Source: Monosporascus cannonballus (Eukaryota; Ascomycota; Sordariomycetes; Xylariales). Taken from it: 64,000 bases of DNA. Every line of letters starts with the position of its first letter. The stretch's first letter is position 1. Below the pieces are notes generated by a model. It had not been told where the DNA came from. It saw only the letters and a list, made by a program, of their open reading frames with translations, and ran no database searches. The stretch spans positions 372,001 to 436,000 of the forward strand of contig QJNS01000019.1 of NCBI GenBank assembly GCA_004154925.1. The letters run 5' to 3'. The translations under genes and the position numbers were made by a program. Below, piece after piece: positions 36,401 through 48,340 of this stretch.

Positions 36401-37427
36401 TCAGAATATGGGATAATTCATAGCATAGATGTGATCCGGATGCCTCAGAAGAACCTCCCGGAGCCTAGCGACGCTCTTCCTCAGGGGACTGGGCTCCACG
36501 GTGCCGATATTGTGGACGACGACCCCGTAATCCGACGCCACCCTCTCGGCGAGGCCCGGGTGGTCGCCCCCCTGGGTGCCGCCGTTCCGAGGCACCCCCG
36601 GCCGACGGCGCCACAGAACCCGGAAGCTCACGGCGACGGGGCCCTCGGGCATGTTGGGGAGCGAGACGTCCATGGGCGCGAGCGCGAGCGACAGCACGTC
36701 CGGCATCCGCACGTAGGATGGCAGGAACCGGCCCGCGACCATCTGCCGGTCCGGCGCGCGCGTCTGGCACGCGAGGACGCGCTGGTCGGGCGCCATCGTG
36801 ACGAGGTCGCCCACCTCTTTCAATGGCGGTTGCTGGACGAGCATGCGCCTCCACTGGGATGTATCAGTCAGTAGGGTTCACCTTAGTAGAAGATCAAAAC
36901 GGGAAGATGTGGGCCTCTGAGCCTGCTCTCAGGGCGCGAATCCCGGATAGGTTTTCACGATAACAATAAGGAGCCTTGGAGGCGAACAGGTACGAAATGA
37001 GACGTCGTGGTCTTCTCACCGATGCCTGCAGCCGATTAAACGCAACCGGATTGTGGAGGACGTGCGCCGCGGTACGGCGCGCGAAGTTATGGTATTCGCC
37101 TTCGCCCTGGGTAGCGCAGCGCTCCGACTTCGCGTAGACGCGGGCGCGTCCGTCATCATCGTCTCGCGGAAAGCAGAAGGGGAACGTTTCTCGGAGCAGC
37201 GGGTTCATCTTCGGATCCGCCGGTCCCGCAGAGAAGTCCTCCCGGAAGAAGAGGTGACGCTGGAGTTGCGGGGACCTGGCTACCAGGAAATACCAGAACC
37301 TGCTGACGCGCAACGCGGACACCAGCAGGGTCCGCATATCTACGTGTAGCAGGATGGCTTCGAGGATCTCGGGGATGTCGAGGACCCTGATGTTTTGGCT
37401 TGTTGGCGGTCGAGTTATCGCGGACAT
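36401..37427 (-). CDS. F-box protein
   Basis: This is a putative substrate-receptor subunit of an SCF ubiquitin ligase, of a type common in filamentous fungi. On the minus strand, exon 1 is 37427-37020 and exon 2 is 36853-36401, giving 286 residues. The 166-bp intron (37019-36854) has a GTGAGA donor and a CCCAG acceptor. The F-box is near the N-terminus (VLDIPEILEAILLHVDMRTL, then VSRFWYFLVARSPQLQRHLFF). Across the splice the text reads FNRLQASWRRMLVQQPP. The ASWRRMLVQQPP block is typical of this fungal family, which supports the junction. I chose the ATG at 37427 (MSAITRPPTS) because the open frame upstream begins at a TTG. The target is unknown. Confidence 0.82.
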
Positions 37428-37679
37428 CTTGATTTGTAACTGTTCTGCCACGTTTAGAGGAGTGGAAGGACGAGAAGAGAGAACAGGGATCTCGTGGCAC
37501 TCATGTGAAAACTTCAAAGCCGGGGATATCTGATATCTCCTGAGTCGACACCAGCAAGCATGAGTAAAGGACAAGTCAATGCCCAGTTAAGCTCCAATAC
37601 CATCCATTTCGGGGACAAAAAGACTCTTGCCATTGTTAAAGACCCTGAGTAGTTTAAACCCTATATATACAGCAAGATA

Positions 37680-39281
37680 TCAGAAGAACCTCCATATCGA
37701 ATTCGGAGCCTTCGTCTGCTTAAACCGACTATACCATTGACAAAGGGGATATAATATCGCAAGCACCGAAGCACACAAGCCAAAGTAAACCCATACGTTT
37801 TCGACCCCAACGGCGTTCCTCCCACTTATAGGATCTTCATAATCCAGTTCGTGACCGAACAAGGATTGAAGAACAGCCCCTAGCGAGAACAAGATGACTT
37901 GATGCGCTAGGTAGAAGAAGAGCGCCGACTTTCCGTATGTTAGCAAGAGCGTAAAGCGTTTGGTGACCTGGAACGGGATGACGTCGAACAGCGCAAGCAG
38001 GAAGAGGTTACCAGCCATAGTATATGCGAAGAAAGCGACGTCGGGCGGGTATTTGACGAGGTAAAAGAATGACTGGGGTGACGCGAGATATTGATTCGAG
38101 CCGGGATGACTAGCCTGGTCTTCTGTCTGCAAGCAGCCTTCGGACAGGTTCCCGAAGTGGAACACCCGAGTCAGAACGAACAAAAGCGCAAAGCCCGATG
38201 CCGCTAGTATGGTAGTGCACTTGGTTGCCACTGGAGACCACGATCTCGCGATGAGGAGGCGACCATAGAGTAAGCCGAGAATAGCGAAGGAGAGCCAGGC
38301 GAGCGGAGGGAAGACCGAAATGATCCTCTCGGTCTGTACTATGCGAAACCAGATCTGAACCGCTGTGTTCTGGGGAAGCGACGTCGATACCACCGGCATT
38401 ACATCCTCAGCTTGGCAATGTCCGGAGTTTGGTGATAGCCAGATATTCCACCAAATCGTTACGGCCGCCAAAGCCAGGAGGGCGAGATTGTGAACATGCC
38501 ATGAAATCGTATTGGCACGAGCTGTTGCCTTCGACGTAGGCGTAGCGACACTTCTCGACTCGTTCAACAACGGTTGAGTGGCAGCTGGTTCAGTGAATTC
38601 AGGCAGCCAACGTCCCACCAGTTGTTGCAGAGCTGGCTCGGTCTTGTTGACGACTAGCCACAGCAACCCAGCCAAGAAGTAGTCGATTGCAAGAGAGAAC
38701 ATGACCGCGTTCAGAAACCACACCTTGCCGGCGGTAAATATCACTCCCATGAGCACGGTTATGAGGGTCAAAATCGCAGCCCGTATGGCAAAGTGGCGGA
38801 TCATTTGATAGGAGGTCCAGCCAAGCCGTGCCCGCGACTGTCCAAAGTACGCGACACCCATGCCCATCAAGAACGTAAAGCCCGGCGCGCAAAGATGCGT
38901 CAGGGTCCGGATGGCGTAGGCGAGCGACCAGTTCCATCTCCGGACGATAGCGCCGTCGAGCTCCCCATCCCCACCTTGGCCATGCCTCCACGAGTTGAGA
39001 GCTACGACGGTATGGTCAAGGGCCATCAAGACCATCAACAGCCCACGTAACAGGTCCGGAGCGAGCACTCGTGTTGTAGGGGACGTCGAGTTCGCAATCC
39101 TTTTTGGGGCATCATCGTCGCGGATTGGTTGATCGCCGATTGGAAATGGCGGAGTCGTCTCGGCTGTGCCACCGTAAGATTGGGGCGCCCGTGTAGGCAT
39201 AGATGACGCTGCTTCAACGTCTGCGCCGCCCCGTCTGGTTGTACTGATGTCCGTCTCCTGGTTTAAGACGCCTGATCCCAT
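37680..39281 (-). CDS. DUF1624 / HGSNAT-like multi-span membrane protein
   Basis: This single-exon gene of 533 residues is related to heparan-alpha-glucosaminide N-acetyltransferase and other DUF1624 proteins, which move acyl groups across a membrane. The N-terminal 75 or so residues are polar and Ser/Thr-rich. The first helix carries the family block LAPDLLRGLLMVLMALDHTV. About ten hydrophobic segments follow, including LCAPGFTFLMGMGVAYFGQS and FTLLLTYGKSALFFYLAHQV near the end. The frame upstream begins at a GTG, so I take the first ATG at 39281 (MGSGVLNQETD). The F-box gene lies just downstream on the same strand, 252 bp away. The fungal substrate is not known to me. Confidence 0.8.
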   Translation of the reverse strand: MGSGVLNQETDISTTRRGGADVEAASSMPTRAPQSYGGTAETTPPFPIGDQPIRDDDAPKRIANSTSPTTRVLAPDLLRGLLMVLMALDHTVVALNSWRHGQGGDGELDGAIVRRWNWSLAYAIRTLTHLCAPGFTFLMGMGVAYFGQSRARLGWTSYQMIRHFAIRAAILTLITVLMGVIFTAGKVWFLNAVMFSLAIDYFLAGLLWLVVNKTEPALQQLVGRWLPEFTEPAATQPLLNESRSVATPTSKATARANTISWHVHNLALLALAAVTIWWNIWLSPNSGHCQAEDVMPVVSTSLPQNTAVQIWFRIVQTERIISVFPPLAWLSFAILGLLYGRLLIARSWSPVATKCTTILAASGFALLFVLTRVFHFGNLSEGCLQTEDQASHPGSNQYLASPQSFFYLVKYPPDVAFFAYTMAGNLFLLALFDVIPFQVTKRFTLLLTYGKSALFFYLAHQVILFSLGAVLQSLFGHELDYEDPISGRNAVGVENVWVYFGLCASVLAILYPLCQWYSRFKQTKAPNSIWRFF

Positions 39282-40230
39282 CTTGCACTCATTTGCGGCT
39301 CGTGTTTTGGCAGGGCTCTGGAACGCAAACACAGGCTGACTTCGAGTTTTATTTATTTGGGTCAGACGGAGCGTCCGTCATCTTTGGATATTTCTAAGCA
39401 ACAGCCGTGTGGAAGTCTCCACTATGTTGCAACCTCACCTCCTATTATGCGCCATTGACCAATGACGATGAGTTCCCGATGCCCACCCAGCCCAAATCTG
39501 GTAATAAACGAGGAAGTTGGTCGGGTCTCACGGAAGGATTCATACGCCATGTCCCAACGCTTTCTCGTTACGTAATGTTTGCGCTTTTGTTATTTACCTC
39601 ACGACTGGTGACAAATCAACCATTCTTACATCACTTGGCACCCCATTGGCTGACATAAGCAAGCCTTTATTACACTTTATTACAGCCGCATTCGGAAGGG
39701 ATTTATGGACTTTGTGTTGTCAGACCGGTGGCATACCTACCTAACGTTAGTTCCACTTCTGGCATCAACATTCCGACCCTGCACTGCGTTACTTCCGCTA
39801 AGAATGAAGATTGTCTGGTGAGGCTAGGGTCCCCAGGTCAATCATCCCCTTGTTCCTGGGTTCTGTTTACACAGTGATTGTGAATTTGAAGGGGTGGGGC
39901 ATGGGCTGTCGTCGAAGTGGTTGATGATGGGTCGGTTTTGCTAACCTACAGTGCTACCAGGGAAAGGGTTCCCTAGCAACCGTTTACGACGGCGGTAGAA
40001 GATGTTCGCGAAAGTGAACACGATGCAGAATTCTTCGTTTATTTGTATGCCGTGCTAAATGAACGCGTATCGGGCTTAGGCCCTTGCATAAATTTTCATA
40101 ACTCAGGTTCGCATTGTGCTCCCGTCAACTTCGTGAACTCCAACTCCAGGATTCCCCACTATGTACATTACTGTCTTGTGTAACCACCGAAGACATGGTA
40201 TGATGGCTTCGGTTTTCTGCTCCGTGCCCC
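39282..40230. other. Intergenic stretch between two minus-strand genes
   Basis: This holds the promoter of the DUF1624 gene (right-to-left from 39281) and the 3' flank of the next gene. I see no gene. The + frames at 39407-39658 and 39517-39744 look random. Confidence 0.5.
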
Positions 40231-43173
40231 TTAGGGACACGGGACCTCCTCGCTGAGCTCCTCAATGTCCTCCTCGGCCGCCGCGGTGTCCACCATCTCG
40301 TATTCAGCCGCAACTTCGATTATTGGCTCTCCTTTCACTTCGGCAGCGTCCACTGCTGGCTCAGCATCCGCCTCGGGGCCGCAGGCTCTCGTCACCTCGG
40401 CTGCCTCGTTCTCGTCAATCGTTTCGGGGCCGCGGGCCCTCATCTCCTCGTTTATCTCATCGTCGTCAATCATACTAGGTTCAATCAAGTCTTCGACTAC
40501 CGGCTCATCCTTCTCCTCGGTGGCTTCAACCATCTGCTCCTCCTCTCCATCGACGCAGACGACAGAATCGAATTCTTCGATCACGTCGACGGGCCTGCTT
40601 GTTGGCTCGGGGCGCTGAATGACCTCAGTGGTGGTGACCTTGACATATTCGGTCTGTGTCTCAGTTTCGGTGACGGTGTGAATGATCCTCACGAACGTCT
40701 TCTCCGTCACCGTCTCGAACTCAGTCTCATAAGTCTCTGGCGCCTTGGACACAGCTGGCGCCGCCGCCTTCTCCCGAGCAGAGGAAGGAGTAGCACACCG
40801 AGTATAACGGCTTGGCGCACTCTCAGTCGGCACGCTAGCCTCTGCAGGTGTCTGCTGGGACGCCACCACCTGGGGTTCGTCAGAAACAACGTCCATGGGC
40901 ATCTCGGCAGTCTTTACAGCCGACTCCTCGACTACCTCGGGAGAACATGCTTCCATAGGGGGGTCCTCGACGACAGGTTCGTCGACGCACTCCTCCTCGA
41001 TCGAGGGTGGCTCGACAGATGCTACCACGGATTCGACTACTGGAATCTGTTCTTCTGGAGCAGGCTCTTCAGACACCTCCGCAACGGGGTCCTCCGGCAT
41101 CGCAGATGCTCGTTCGAACTCCTGAACGTCTTGAATCTCAAGTGCCTCTTGAGTCTCAGAAATATGGTCTATCTCGGGAGCTTCTTGCATCTCAGAAGCC
41201 ACCACGGCATCGAGCTCCGGCATGCTGGCAAGTGGCACCTCAACGGTCGGGATGTCCTCAATGAACGCATCATCCTGGGAAGGAGACCACTCGGGGTCGA
41301 CGTATAAAGCCTCATCCTGGAGGTCAGCCTGGGGCGGCGTCTCAGCAACGGGCACGTGCTCCATCCCCGGCATATTGGCCACGATCCTGTGGATACCAGG
41401 CTCGTACAGGGGTTCCAGCCGCGCAGATCGAACCGCCAGCAGGACGACGAAAGCGCTGAGCGCGATGATGGCGATGTTCTTGCGGTCCTGCACCAACAGG
41501 CGGATGCTCTGCAGGAGCAACTGCGGCAGCGACGCGCCCTCCATTTTCCGTCGCCTGCTCTCCATGTGCTCATATGGGTCTTCGGGAGGCGAGGCATACG
41601 CATCTGGATGAGGTTCGGGGGTAGCTTCCCGCGGGTGCTCCTCTGCCGTTGGCTGTGCAGAGTCGCCGTAGACCCCACGGAGGCGCTCTTCCCCCCGGCG
41701 GCGCCGGTCCCCCGGGTGCGGTTCCATCTCCGCCTCCTCGGCCGAAGGACTGTTGACGCGGGCCTGGAACTTGCGGGTCCCCCCCCTGCTGCGGCCCCTC
41801 TGCTTCTCCTTTTCTGCCGCTTTCTTCTCCTCCTTGAACTGCTGCGCGCCCTCGTGCGCGATCTCGGCCTCCTCCTGCTTCGAGGCGGCGAGGCGGACGA
41901 GCTCGTCCTGCACGGCGGCCTGAACGATGGGCTCGATCTCGACGTCGACGCGCTCCATCTCGCGCCAGCACGTGGCCCAGGCGTCGGCCTTCATGAGCCC
42001 GTTGCTCGCGTACACTTTGACGCGGAAGACGCGGCCGGGGCCGAGCGCCTCGTACCGGATTTCGCTCTTGCACGTGGCGCACCAGTGACGCCTGTCGCCG
42101 CCTGCCTTGCTGCCGCGCGCCGCCCCCGATGCCCGGTCCTCGGCGTAGCTCCCGTATTCGTACTCGCTGTCGCTGTAGTAGTCGTCCCCGCCCTCGCCGC
42201 CGCCCGCCGTGGACGGCTCGTTGGCCGGGCCCAGGTAGTGGCCGCACTCGAGGATGCGCGCGCGGCGGCGCAGCGGCAGCTCCAGCGCGTCGAGGAGGCG
42301 CTCCTCGAGGACCTCGTAGTCGCTCTGCGGGTGGCCCAGCAGGATGCCGCGTTCGCAGGTCGTGTCGCCCATGCGGTCCTGCAGGATGCGCCACGCGTCC
42401 CGCAGCGCCTTGGCCTTGTCGCTCAGGGCGGCCACCTCGAGGCTGTTGACCAGGTCGCCCCACACCCACCGCAGGGGCAGCAGGGTGCAGTGCAGCAGGA
42501 CCAGGGGCGCCTCCTTGCGGGGTTTCAGGCGCGGCGGCGTCCTCTTTGGGGAGTACTGCGCCGACCCGGAGGGCGAGGCCAACCGGGACACCGTGGGGAG
42601 GTATCGCCGGCCCCCCGAGCGAGGAGAGGCCGGGCCTGAGTGGGCGGGCGACGACATCTGTATTGCGCGGACGTCGGATGATGTTCGGAAGGGCGATCGT
42701 GGCGTGCCACGAATAGTGGGGATGAAATCCTCCTTGTCGTACTGCGAGATGTCCGAGATCCTTGGCGATCGGGCGGCGGTTGTCATGTTGTCTAGAAACT
42801 CATGACCCTTTCCGCATTCCGATCCCCCGTCGTACGACCCGAGGGAGCTCCGAGGGCTCTTTATGCTGAACAGGTCCTCATCCGTAGTGGCCTCGTGCTG
42901 GGAGCTGCTATCGCCGCCCTCACCGGTCTCTATGCTGGGTAGTACCTCCTCCGAATGCAGGTTTTCAGTGGGATCACCGTCCGATTCGTATTCCGCGACC
43001 TCTGCCGATTGCTCCTCTGGGGGGTCTGCCTGGGGATATTCCTGTGGTTCAATGGTTTCCCCCTGCTCAAGTTCACCGGACTGTGACCTCGTTTCCTCGT
43101 CCATTGGATCACTTAAACAGGAGGGGTCGACATGTATCTTAAAGTCGAGATTGGGTTTGTGTCGTCGAGGCAT
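40231..43173 (-). CDS. Large acidic fungal protein with one membrane span
   Basis: This single-exon gene of 980 residues begins at MPRRHKPNLDFKIHVD; the frame upstream starts only at a TTG. It has an acidic Ser-rich N-terminus. A conserved-looking core spans about residues 220-420 (LLHCTLLPLRWVWGDLV, RILECGHYLGP, then HWCATCKSEIRYEALGPG, with a CxxC pair). A Lys/Glu-rich helix follows, then a hydrophobic stretch at about 560-580 (IAIIALSAFVVLLAV). The last 400 residues are very rich in Glu, Pro, Val and Ala with repeated VxE words. From memory, relatives of this core are sometimes labelled pathway-specific nitrogen regulator in fungal genomes. I see no DNA-binding domain to support that. The topology suggests an organelle or nuclear membrane protein. 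Confidence 0.75.
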   Translation of the reverse strand: MPRRHKPNLDFKIHVDPSCLSDPMDEETRSQSGELEQGETIEPQEYPQADPPEEQSAEVAEYESDGDPTENLHSEEVLPSIETGEGGDSSSQHEATTDEDLFSIKSPRSSLGSYDGGSECGKGHEFLDNMTTAARSPRISDISQYDKEDFIPTIRGTPRSPFRTSSDVRAIQMSSPAHSGPASPRSGGRRYLPTVSRLASPSGSAQYSPKRTPPRLKPRKEAPLVLLHCTLLPLRWVWGDLVNSLEVAALSDKAKALRDAWRILQDRMGDTTCERGILLGHPQSDYEVLEERLLDALELPLRRRARILECGHYLGPANEPSTAGGGEGGDDYYSDSEYEYGSYAEDRASGAARGSKAGGDRRHWCATCKSEIRYEALGPGRVFRVKVYASNGLMKADAWATCWREMERVDVEIEPIVQAAVQDELVRLAASKQEEAEIAHEGAQQFKEEKKAAEKEKQRGRSRGGTRKFQARVNSPSAEEAEMEPHPGDRRRRGEERLRGVYGDSAQPTAEEHPREATPEPHPDAYASPPEDPYEHMESRRRKMEGASLPQLLLQSIRLLVQDRKNIAIIALSAFVVLLAVRSARLEPLYEPGIHRIVANMPGMEHVPVAETPPQADLQDEALYVDPEWSPSQDDAFIEDIPTVEVPLASMPELDAVVASEMQEAPEIDHISETQEALEIQDVQEFERASAMPEDPVAEVSEEPAPEEQIPVVESVVASVEPPSIEEECVDEPVVEDPPMEACSPEVVEESAVKTAEMPMDVVSDEPQVVASQQTPAEASVPTESAPSRYTRCATPSSAREKAAAPAVSKAPETYETEFETVTEKTFVRIIHTVTETETQTEYVKVTTTEVIQRPEPTSRPVDVIEEFDSVVCVDGEEEQMVEATEEKDEPVVEDLIEPSMIDDDEINEEMRARGPETIDENEAAEVTRACGPEADAEPAVDAAEVKGEPIIEVAAEYEMVDTAAAEEDIEELSEEVPCP

Positions 43174-45109
43174 TGGGAATGACAGTATCGGTTGGAGCAA
43201 AAGGTTGATTCGAAGGATTCGGGTTCCAGAGCAACGAGAGCGGTGATTGTGATTTACACAAAGTCTCGAGTGGCTACGTCGCAGGGATGTGCTGGCAAAT
43301 GATGATTGGAGCCCAACTGTTTGTGTTCGAGTCGGTGTAAGTTACTGGGCCTGGGTGGTTATTGACGTCCTGTTGCTAGGGGCAACGCAATGCGTATCCA
43401 CTTATCTCTCGATTGTAGATCCCGACCACAACTCGAGCAGTGTGCCTTTGATCGCACAGGTCTGCTCGCATTCTTGTTTCATCATGGAGACGAATGGAGG
43501 AAAATTGATATTTTGGATGGGCCGATATCTTGGCATTGGTCTTCATAGGTCAACAGCGCAACATACCTACAGTTCTAACTGATGCGATGGGTCAATAAGG
43601 CCTGTTGTATGCCCGTGCTCGCAGAGCTGGTTCGGCTTAATCCCAGTGACCAGACCGTGAAGCACCAATGACTGAATGCGTAGGAGCGGGGACATATTCA
43701 GCAGCTCCTTCGTAGGAGCACACATAACTTGGAACCTAGGCTACAGATATTCACATGGGATGTGGTCAAGATTGGACGATTCACTTCGGCAGATGAGATG
43801 GCAGTGTATCGATGAACAATACATCAATTGACTTTCAAAGTAATATGCATAGTGACGAGATGGGGTCTGATGCATGGCAAGTGTCAAAAGCCCTGCCAGT
43901 AGGGGCTCCAGGTTTCCTAAAGAAGGTTAATAAGCCAGGAGAGTGTCTCGTATGCCTGGGATTTGGTCAGCCACAGGGAGTTTGTTTAGCTCTCCTTCCA
44001 TGCCGGTATAATGAGGATCGTGGTTAAAAAGACAAATGCTAGGAGGGATTTATAAACCCCAGCATGCAAGATCCCATAATATCTCTCATGAAAATGCCTA
44101 ATTCCAAGCATGATCCAGATGAATGACAGCCAGATGACTTGAGCGTACGGTTGTGTCATAAACCCAAATCTTCCTAAATAAAGCTATTTCTGTGACTGCC
44201 TTCAGCGTCTTGCCAATGGCTTGCTTATTGGTCATCATCCACCACCAGAGACTAATGGGGGAGTAGGAATAGGCTTTCTTTGGTTGGCGGTGCTAAATTG
44301 GTTCTCGAAAGCGAACAGACGTACCTCATGTGTCTGTATCCGTGCTAACAAGAAACAAGAAATGGCCGTCACATTTGGCCGGCATTAACGGGCTGCATTC
44401 CAATACGGTCTTGGTAATGCCTTAGCGGTATATATAGCTATTATACCAAGATCACAGGGTGTATACCAAAAACATTGGCGGGACGCCTTTGGTGTGTGAT
44501 CTGAACTGTTGTGGCATCGATCTATCCAGCTGCCCTTTGCGTTTCTTATAGGAAATAATATAAAAGTGCCGCTAAGTGAGAAAGATGGCTATTCTAACGT
44601 TACAGTAGACTTCTCTATCCAATTGTCTACCCAGGTAGGTAGGTACCTACACAATACCCGGGACGGACACTAGAACCTCCAATTAGCGTGTTAACCTCCT
44701 AATGTTAGTGCCAAAAGGGTACCAAGGGCACCAAGGGTACCTTCTGGTCCCTTAACGCCGAGGCTTTCACACGCTGCGTAAGCCACTGGTAACAAGACTT
44801 ATATTATAACACGGCTACGGGACATGTCAGTGACAGGTGATGGGGGGGGTTGGTTGCGCCACAGCGTTGATAATGTTCGATAAGGCGGGAATGGACCGAC
44901 CATGGATTAGATAATACAACCTTGAATTTCTCGATTTCTCAAACTATCGAGGGTTAATCTCCCTTCCCGTACCCGTAACTCTTAACGTTAAATCTCGTAC
45001 TTTTTTAACTATGACACAATCTGGTTAAGCCAATGAAATTATAGTTCAGCTCAGTTGACGGACTGGAGGACAGACGAGGAAGGAATCCACGCCCTCCGCC
45101 GATTGCCAA
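43174..45109. other. Divergent promoter region
   Basis: This 1.9-kb region lies between two genes read outward. It has AT-rich stretches, an imperfect 21-bp palindrome at 44427-44447 (GGTATATATAGCTATTATACC) and clustered GGTACC words at 44640-44745 (GGTAGGTAGGTACC, then AGGGTACC twice). No gene is supportable. Confidence 0.5.
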
Positions 45110-46659
45110 ATGTCATTTCCACCAGCAAAGAGGCAGAGGTCAAATACTTCTCGAGACTTCGCCAACAACGCCCCGCAGACTGCAGCCCCTGGCTTGAGAC
45201 AACATCCGCAACTACAGGTACAGGAGAATCCCATTCCTGCCCTCTATACAGCAGCTGCGGCATATGGGAATGACCATGGCGGCTACAATCCACAGTCCCC
45301 AGTCCGTCAAGCAGTCGACTACACCTCGGCCTATCCTCCCCCCAATGCGGTGACCACGGCACAGCCCAAGGGATATACTACAGCCTATCATCCCCAAGCT
45401 CACGCCACCCCTTCCACGGGTTACGAGGGGTCCTACAGTCCACAGTTGCAGACGCGTAACCACGACTATGCAACAGCCCAGTATCAGCAACAGCAAGGTT
45501 ATTCCCAGCCGGGCCTGAACGGCAGCCACACTCATAACGGCTACACACGAGCCCTACAGACTGAAGTCTTGAGGGCGTATTCGCCTACACCTCATTCGAA
45601 CCCGCAAACAACCGGTCACGGCCAGGCTCAGCCACAGAACTCTTTCGTCCAATATGGAGAAACATACACGCCCCAACCGGCAGCTCATCTGCCGTCCTAC
45701 CGCGGCAGCGCTACCCCGTATCCGGATCCTACCATAAATCCCCAGTATAGTCCACCGCCGGTACCGCCCCCCCACCAGCAGTCCCCTCCCAACGGCAATG
45801 GACAGGTCCCAGAAGATTCCGGAGGAAATGATAGCGAGGACGCAATGGGGGAGGCTGCGGACGATCCAACCGAGGTAAGGAGGCACCTGGCATAGATGCG
45901 GTCTGTTTAGCGACAGGCGGAAGTTAATACTAATGGCTACCTCTGCTTCAGTTCTATCAAAAACCCGAACCATCTAGCTCGACATCCCCTAATCTCTCCG
46001 AGCACCCTCCGGAAACGAGATGCGCGTGCAAAAAGGGGCGGGGCAAGAAGAAAGCCTGCTCGTCGTGCCAGTGCACTAAGTATGGACGGGCTTGCAGCTC
46101 GCAATGCGCGTGCGGTAACGCATGTGGGAACCCGTTTGCAGACCTGACCATGTTCTTCGGGCCGCCCGAAACATTCACGAAGCCATGTGGCGCCAACCCC
46201 TGCTTCGCCACGTGGCTGTCAAATCAGCCGAATATCGAGGAACTCGACATCGATCTCATGGTGGATATGATGCTCTACGACGACACATCGTGGGCCTCCA
46301 TCCGGTCGTACACGCCAGCGTTCGCTAAGTGGGAAGCCAGCTGGTCGCGGGCGCGCAACGGGAAGGGCAAGAAGAGTCGCGAGGAGCGAGAACGCCTAGA
46401 GTTTGAGCTCCTGCGCGGGGGACTGGGGAATTGCAACCAGAACGACTTCAATGGCTTCTGGTACAGTTTCTGCAAGAGCGGGTGGGTTCTCACGGACGAC
46501 TGGGAGCACTGCCAGGAATGTCGCCAGTGCAAACCGAGCATGGAATGGCATTGCGAGAAACACGAACAGTGTACGACGAATCGCATGTGTCCCGGGTGCC
46601 ACGGTAATCCGACATACCCGGATATGATGGCGTACGCAGAGGCAGCAGGCCATCTCTGA
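45110..46659 (+). CDS. CXC (Tesmin/TSO1-like) domain protein
   Basis: This is a putative DNA-binding nuclear protein. Exons are 45110-45874 and 45952-46659, giving 490 residues. The 77-bp intron has a TACTAAT branch-like site. The first 255 residues are rich in Pro, Gln, Tyr, Ser and Thr, as in low-complexity activation or condensate-prone regions. A Cys cluster at about residues 278-318 (CACKKGRGKKKACSSCQC, then CSSQCACGNACGNPF) resembles the Cys-rich CXC repeat. A second Cys/His-rich cluster near the C-terminus, about residues 440-475 (CQECRQCKPSMEWHCEKHEQ, then CPGCHG), may also bind metal. A Lys/Arg/Glu-rich helix lies between them. The start ATG at 45110 has an AAA before it, a favourable context. 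The target is unknown. Confidence 0.8.
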
Positions 46660-47904
46660 TGATGGTATTCATAAATTGAGACACAACGAGTTCTCAGGGC
46701 CGTATAAGATGCATTGGCGGGCGGCGTTTAGTTCATGTGTTGTATACTAGAGCATCTAAAAGGGAGTGAGCGTCGGTCCTTCTGCAGCTGCTAAGATAGT
46801 AGACTTGTGAGCGATCTGAATTTAAAGCAGGGCAATCATGGTGCCATCTTTTTAGTTTCTTATGCCATCGCCAAAGTCTTTCGAGTGTTAACGTTTACAG
46901 AGTGCTAAGTGCCAGCTGCGTTCCGGGATAATCCCTTTCGGACTTTCACGTCGATGATATGATGAAGGCATCGTTGTCACGCAGTCACTCACATGACGAT
47001 ACAGAGGTGGAAAAGATCTCTCATAGAAAGCACATGATTGTCGAGTAACTATACCGACACGACTACTTTTGTCTTGTCCGTCTATGTGGTGTTCTTGCCT
47101 CGGTGCTTAGACCACAGACCTGCCCATGCTAACTCAACATACCTTACATGTGGTCATGACATGCATACGGCCAACTCTAAACTTGCCTTCACGCCCAATT
47201 GATCCTATGCCACGAACCTAGCTTGCTCGCACAAAGCCTCAAGCCGATGTCGTGGCAGAATAACTCACTAGTTTATAAACAAAGCCTCCCTCCATTCGAG
47301 CTGCGAACTAGGTGCTGTAGGGAAGCATCAGGCATCAATTCATTTCTCTCATCTCATCTCTGGCTATCTTTTTCCAGCCGCCTCCCTCCACGCTTGTACA
47401 CATCACGCTTTCACCCTCATCAAAGGCGGCGCGCACATCGTGGGCACGCCATCTGCTGTCGCCACCCGCCCGGGGCGAATACCCTTAGCTAGAAGCACTG
47501 TGTTTTTCTTAGTCGGTCGTCTTGGATAAAAAGGGCCTGGTATTGTAGAGTTACCGGCATTCTTTCGTCGCATATGAATTAATCACGGTCTCTCGCTTGG
47601 GCATACAGTACGTCCTGCCGCTCGATGTTCGAATAGCAGAACGTATGCATGACGGTATAAAGCGGTCAGGGCCGCGCCATAGGTCCTACTGGCTGTGAGG
47701 CTCAAGATGGCAAGGGAAAAAGCACCAACATACGGTAAGTCATTGGTCCTGCCATTAGTAGTATAGGGACTTTCTCACGGTTTGGTGTTCAGGGCGCAAT
47801 ATTGTCCCTCCTGGTCTTCATTCTTTCCCCGTCAAGGAGATAGTGGATAACTTGTAGGTAGCAGATTGCCTAGTAGCGGGTAGATGGACCGTATTGCATT
47901 CGCC
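46660..47904. other. Gene-free stretch after the CXC gene
   Basis: The 3' flank and unassigned DNA. No open frame with a recognisable motif and no clear repeat. Confidence 0.4.
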
Positions 47905-48340
47905 CTAGGACTCGCGAGCCGTAGTACCTAATGTAGGTATTTGTCTCAGGGCCAGGCTTTGCACAACGAACGCCGATAACTCGGCAAAGAGCGGGGACGT
48001 AGAAAAGGGAGTCATGATACATAAATCATACAACCCTATATCTAACCTGCTTCTGGTGATAATGCACGGGTCCCGGCCATCGCAGTTCAAGGGCACATTC
48101 GTAGCAGCGTCCCTCAACGACGCGCCCTCGTGTCCCGGTGCTTTCAGGACGGCCGAGCTCAATGCAGCCCTTGGATCTGGCGTTGGCGACATGGAATCAG
48201 CCACACTACTGGCCTCGACGTAGCCGCCCCGGAAGGTGCATTTGATCACCGTACTCGAAGAACTCTCACACTCTTCGTTCGGGCCTGCGACATTGGCGGA
48301 GAATAATTCGACAGGAAAGGGGTTAGCAGTGGCTTCTGCC
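47905..48340 (-). other. Unrecognised open frame
   Basis: A minus-strand frame is open from about 48340 to a TAG at 47905, with an ATG at 48249. It includes FRGGYVEASSVADSMSPTPD. It is longer and less biased than its neighbours, but I recognise nothing in it, and there is no matching exon or promoter. It could be a relic or chance. Confidence 0.15.

Noticed and set aside
41356..42639. 427-codon open frame on the + strand
   Set aside because: It is fully antisense to the 980-residue minus-strand gene and results from that gene's GC-rich, stop-poor codons. Its text is Leu/Arg/Ala-rich with no domain.
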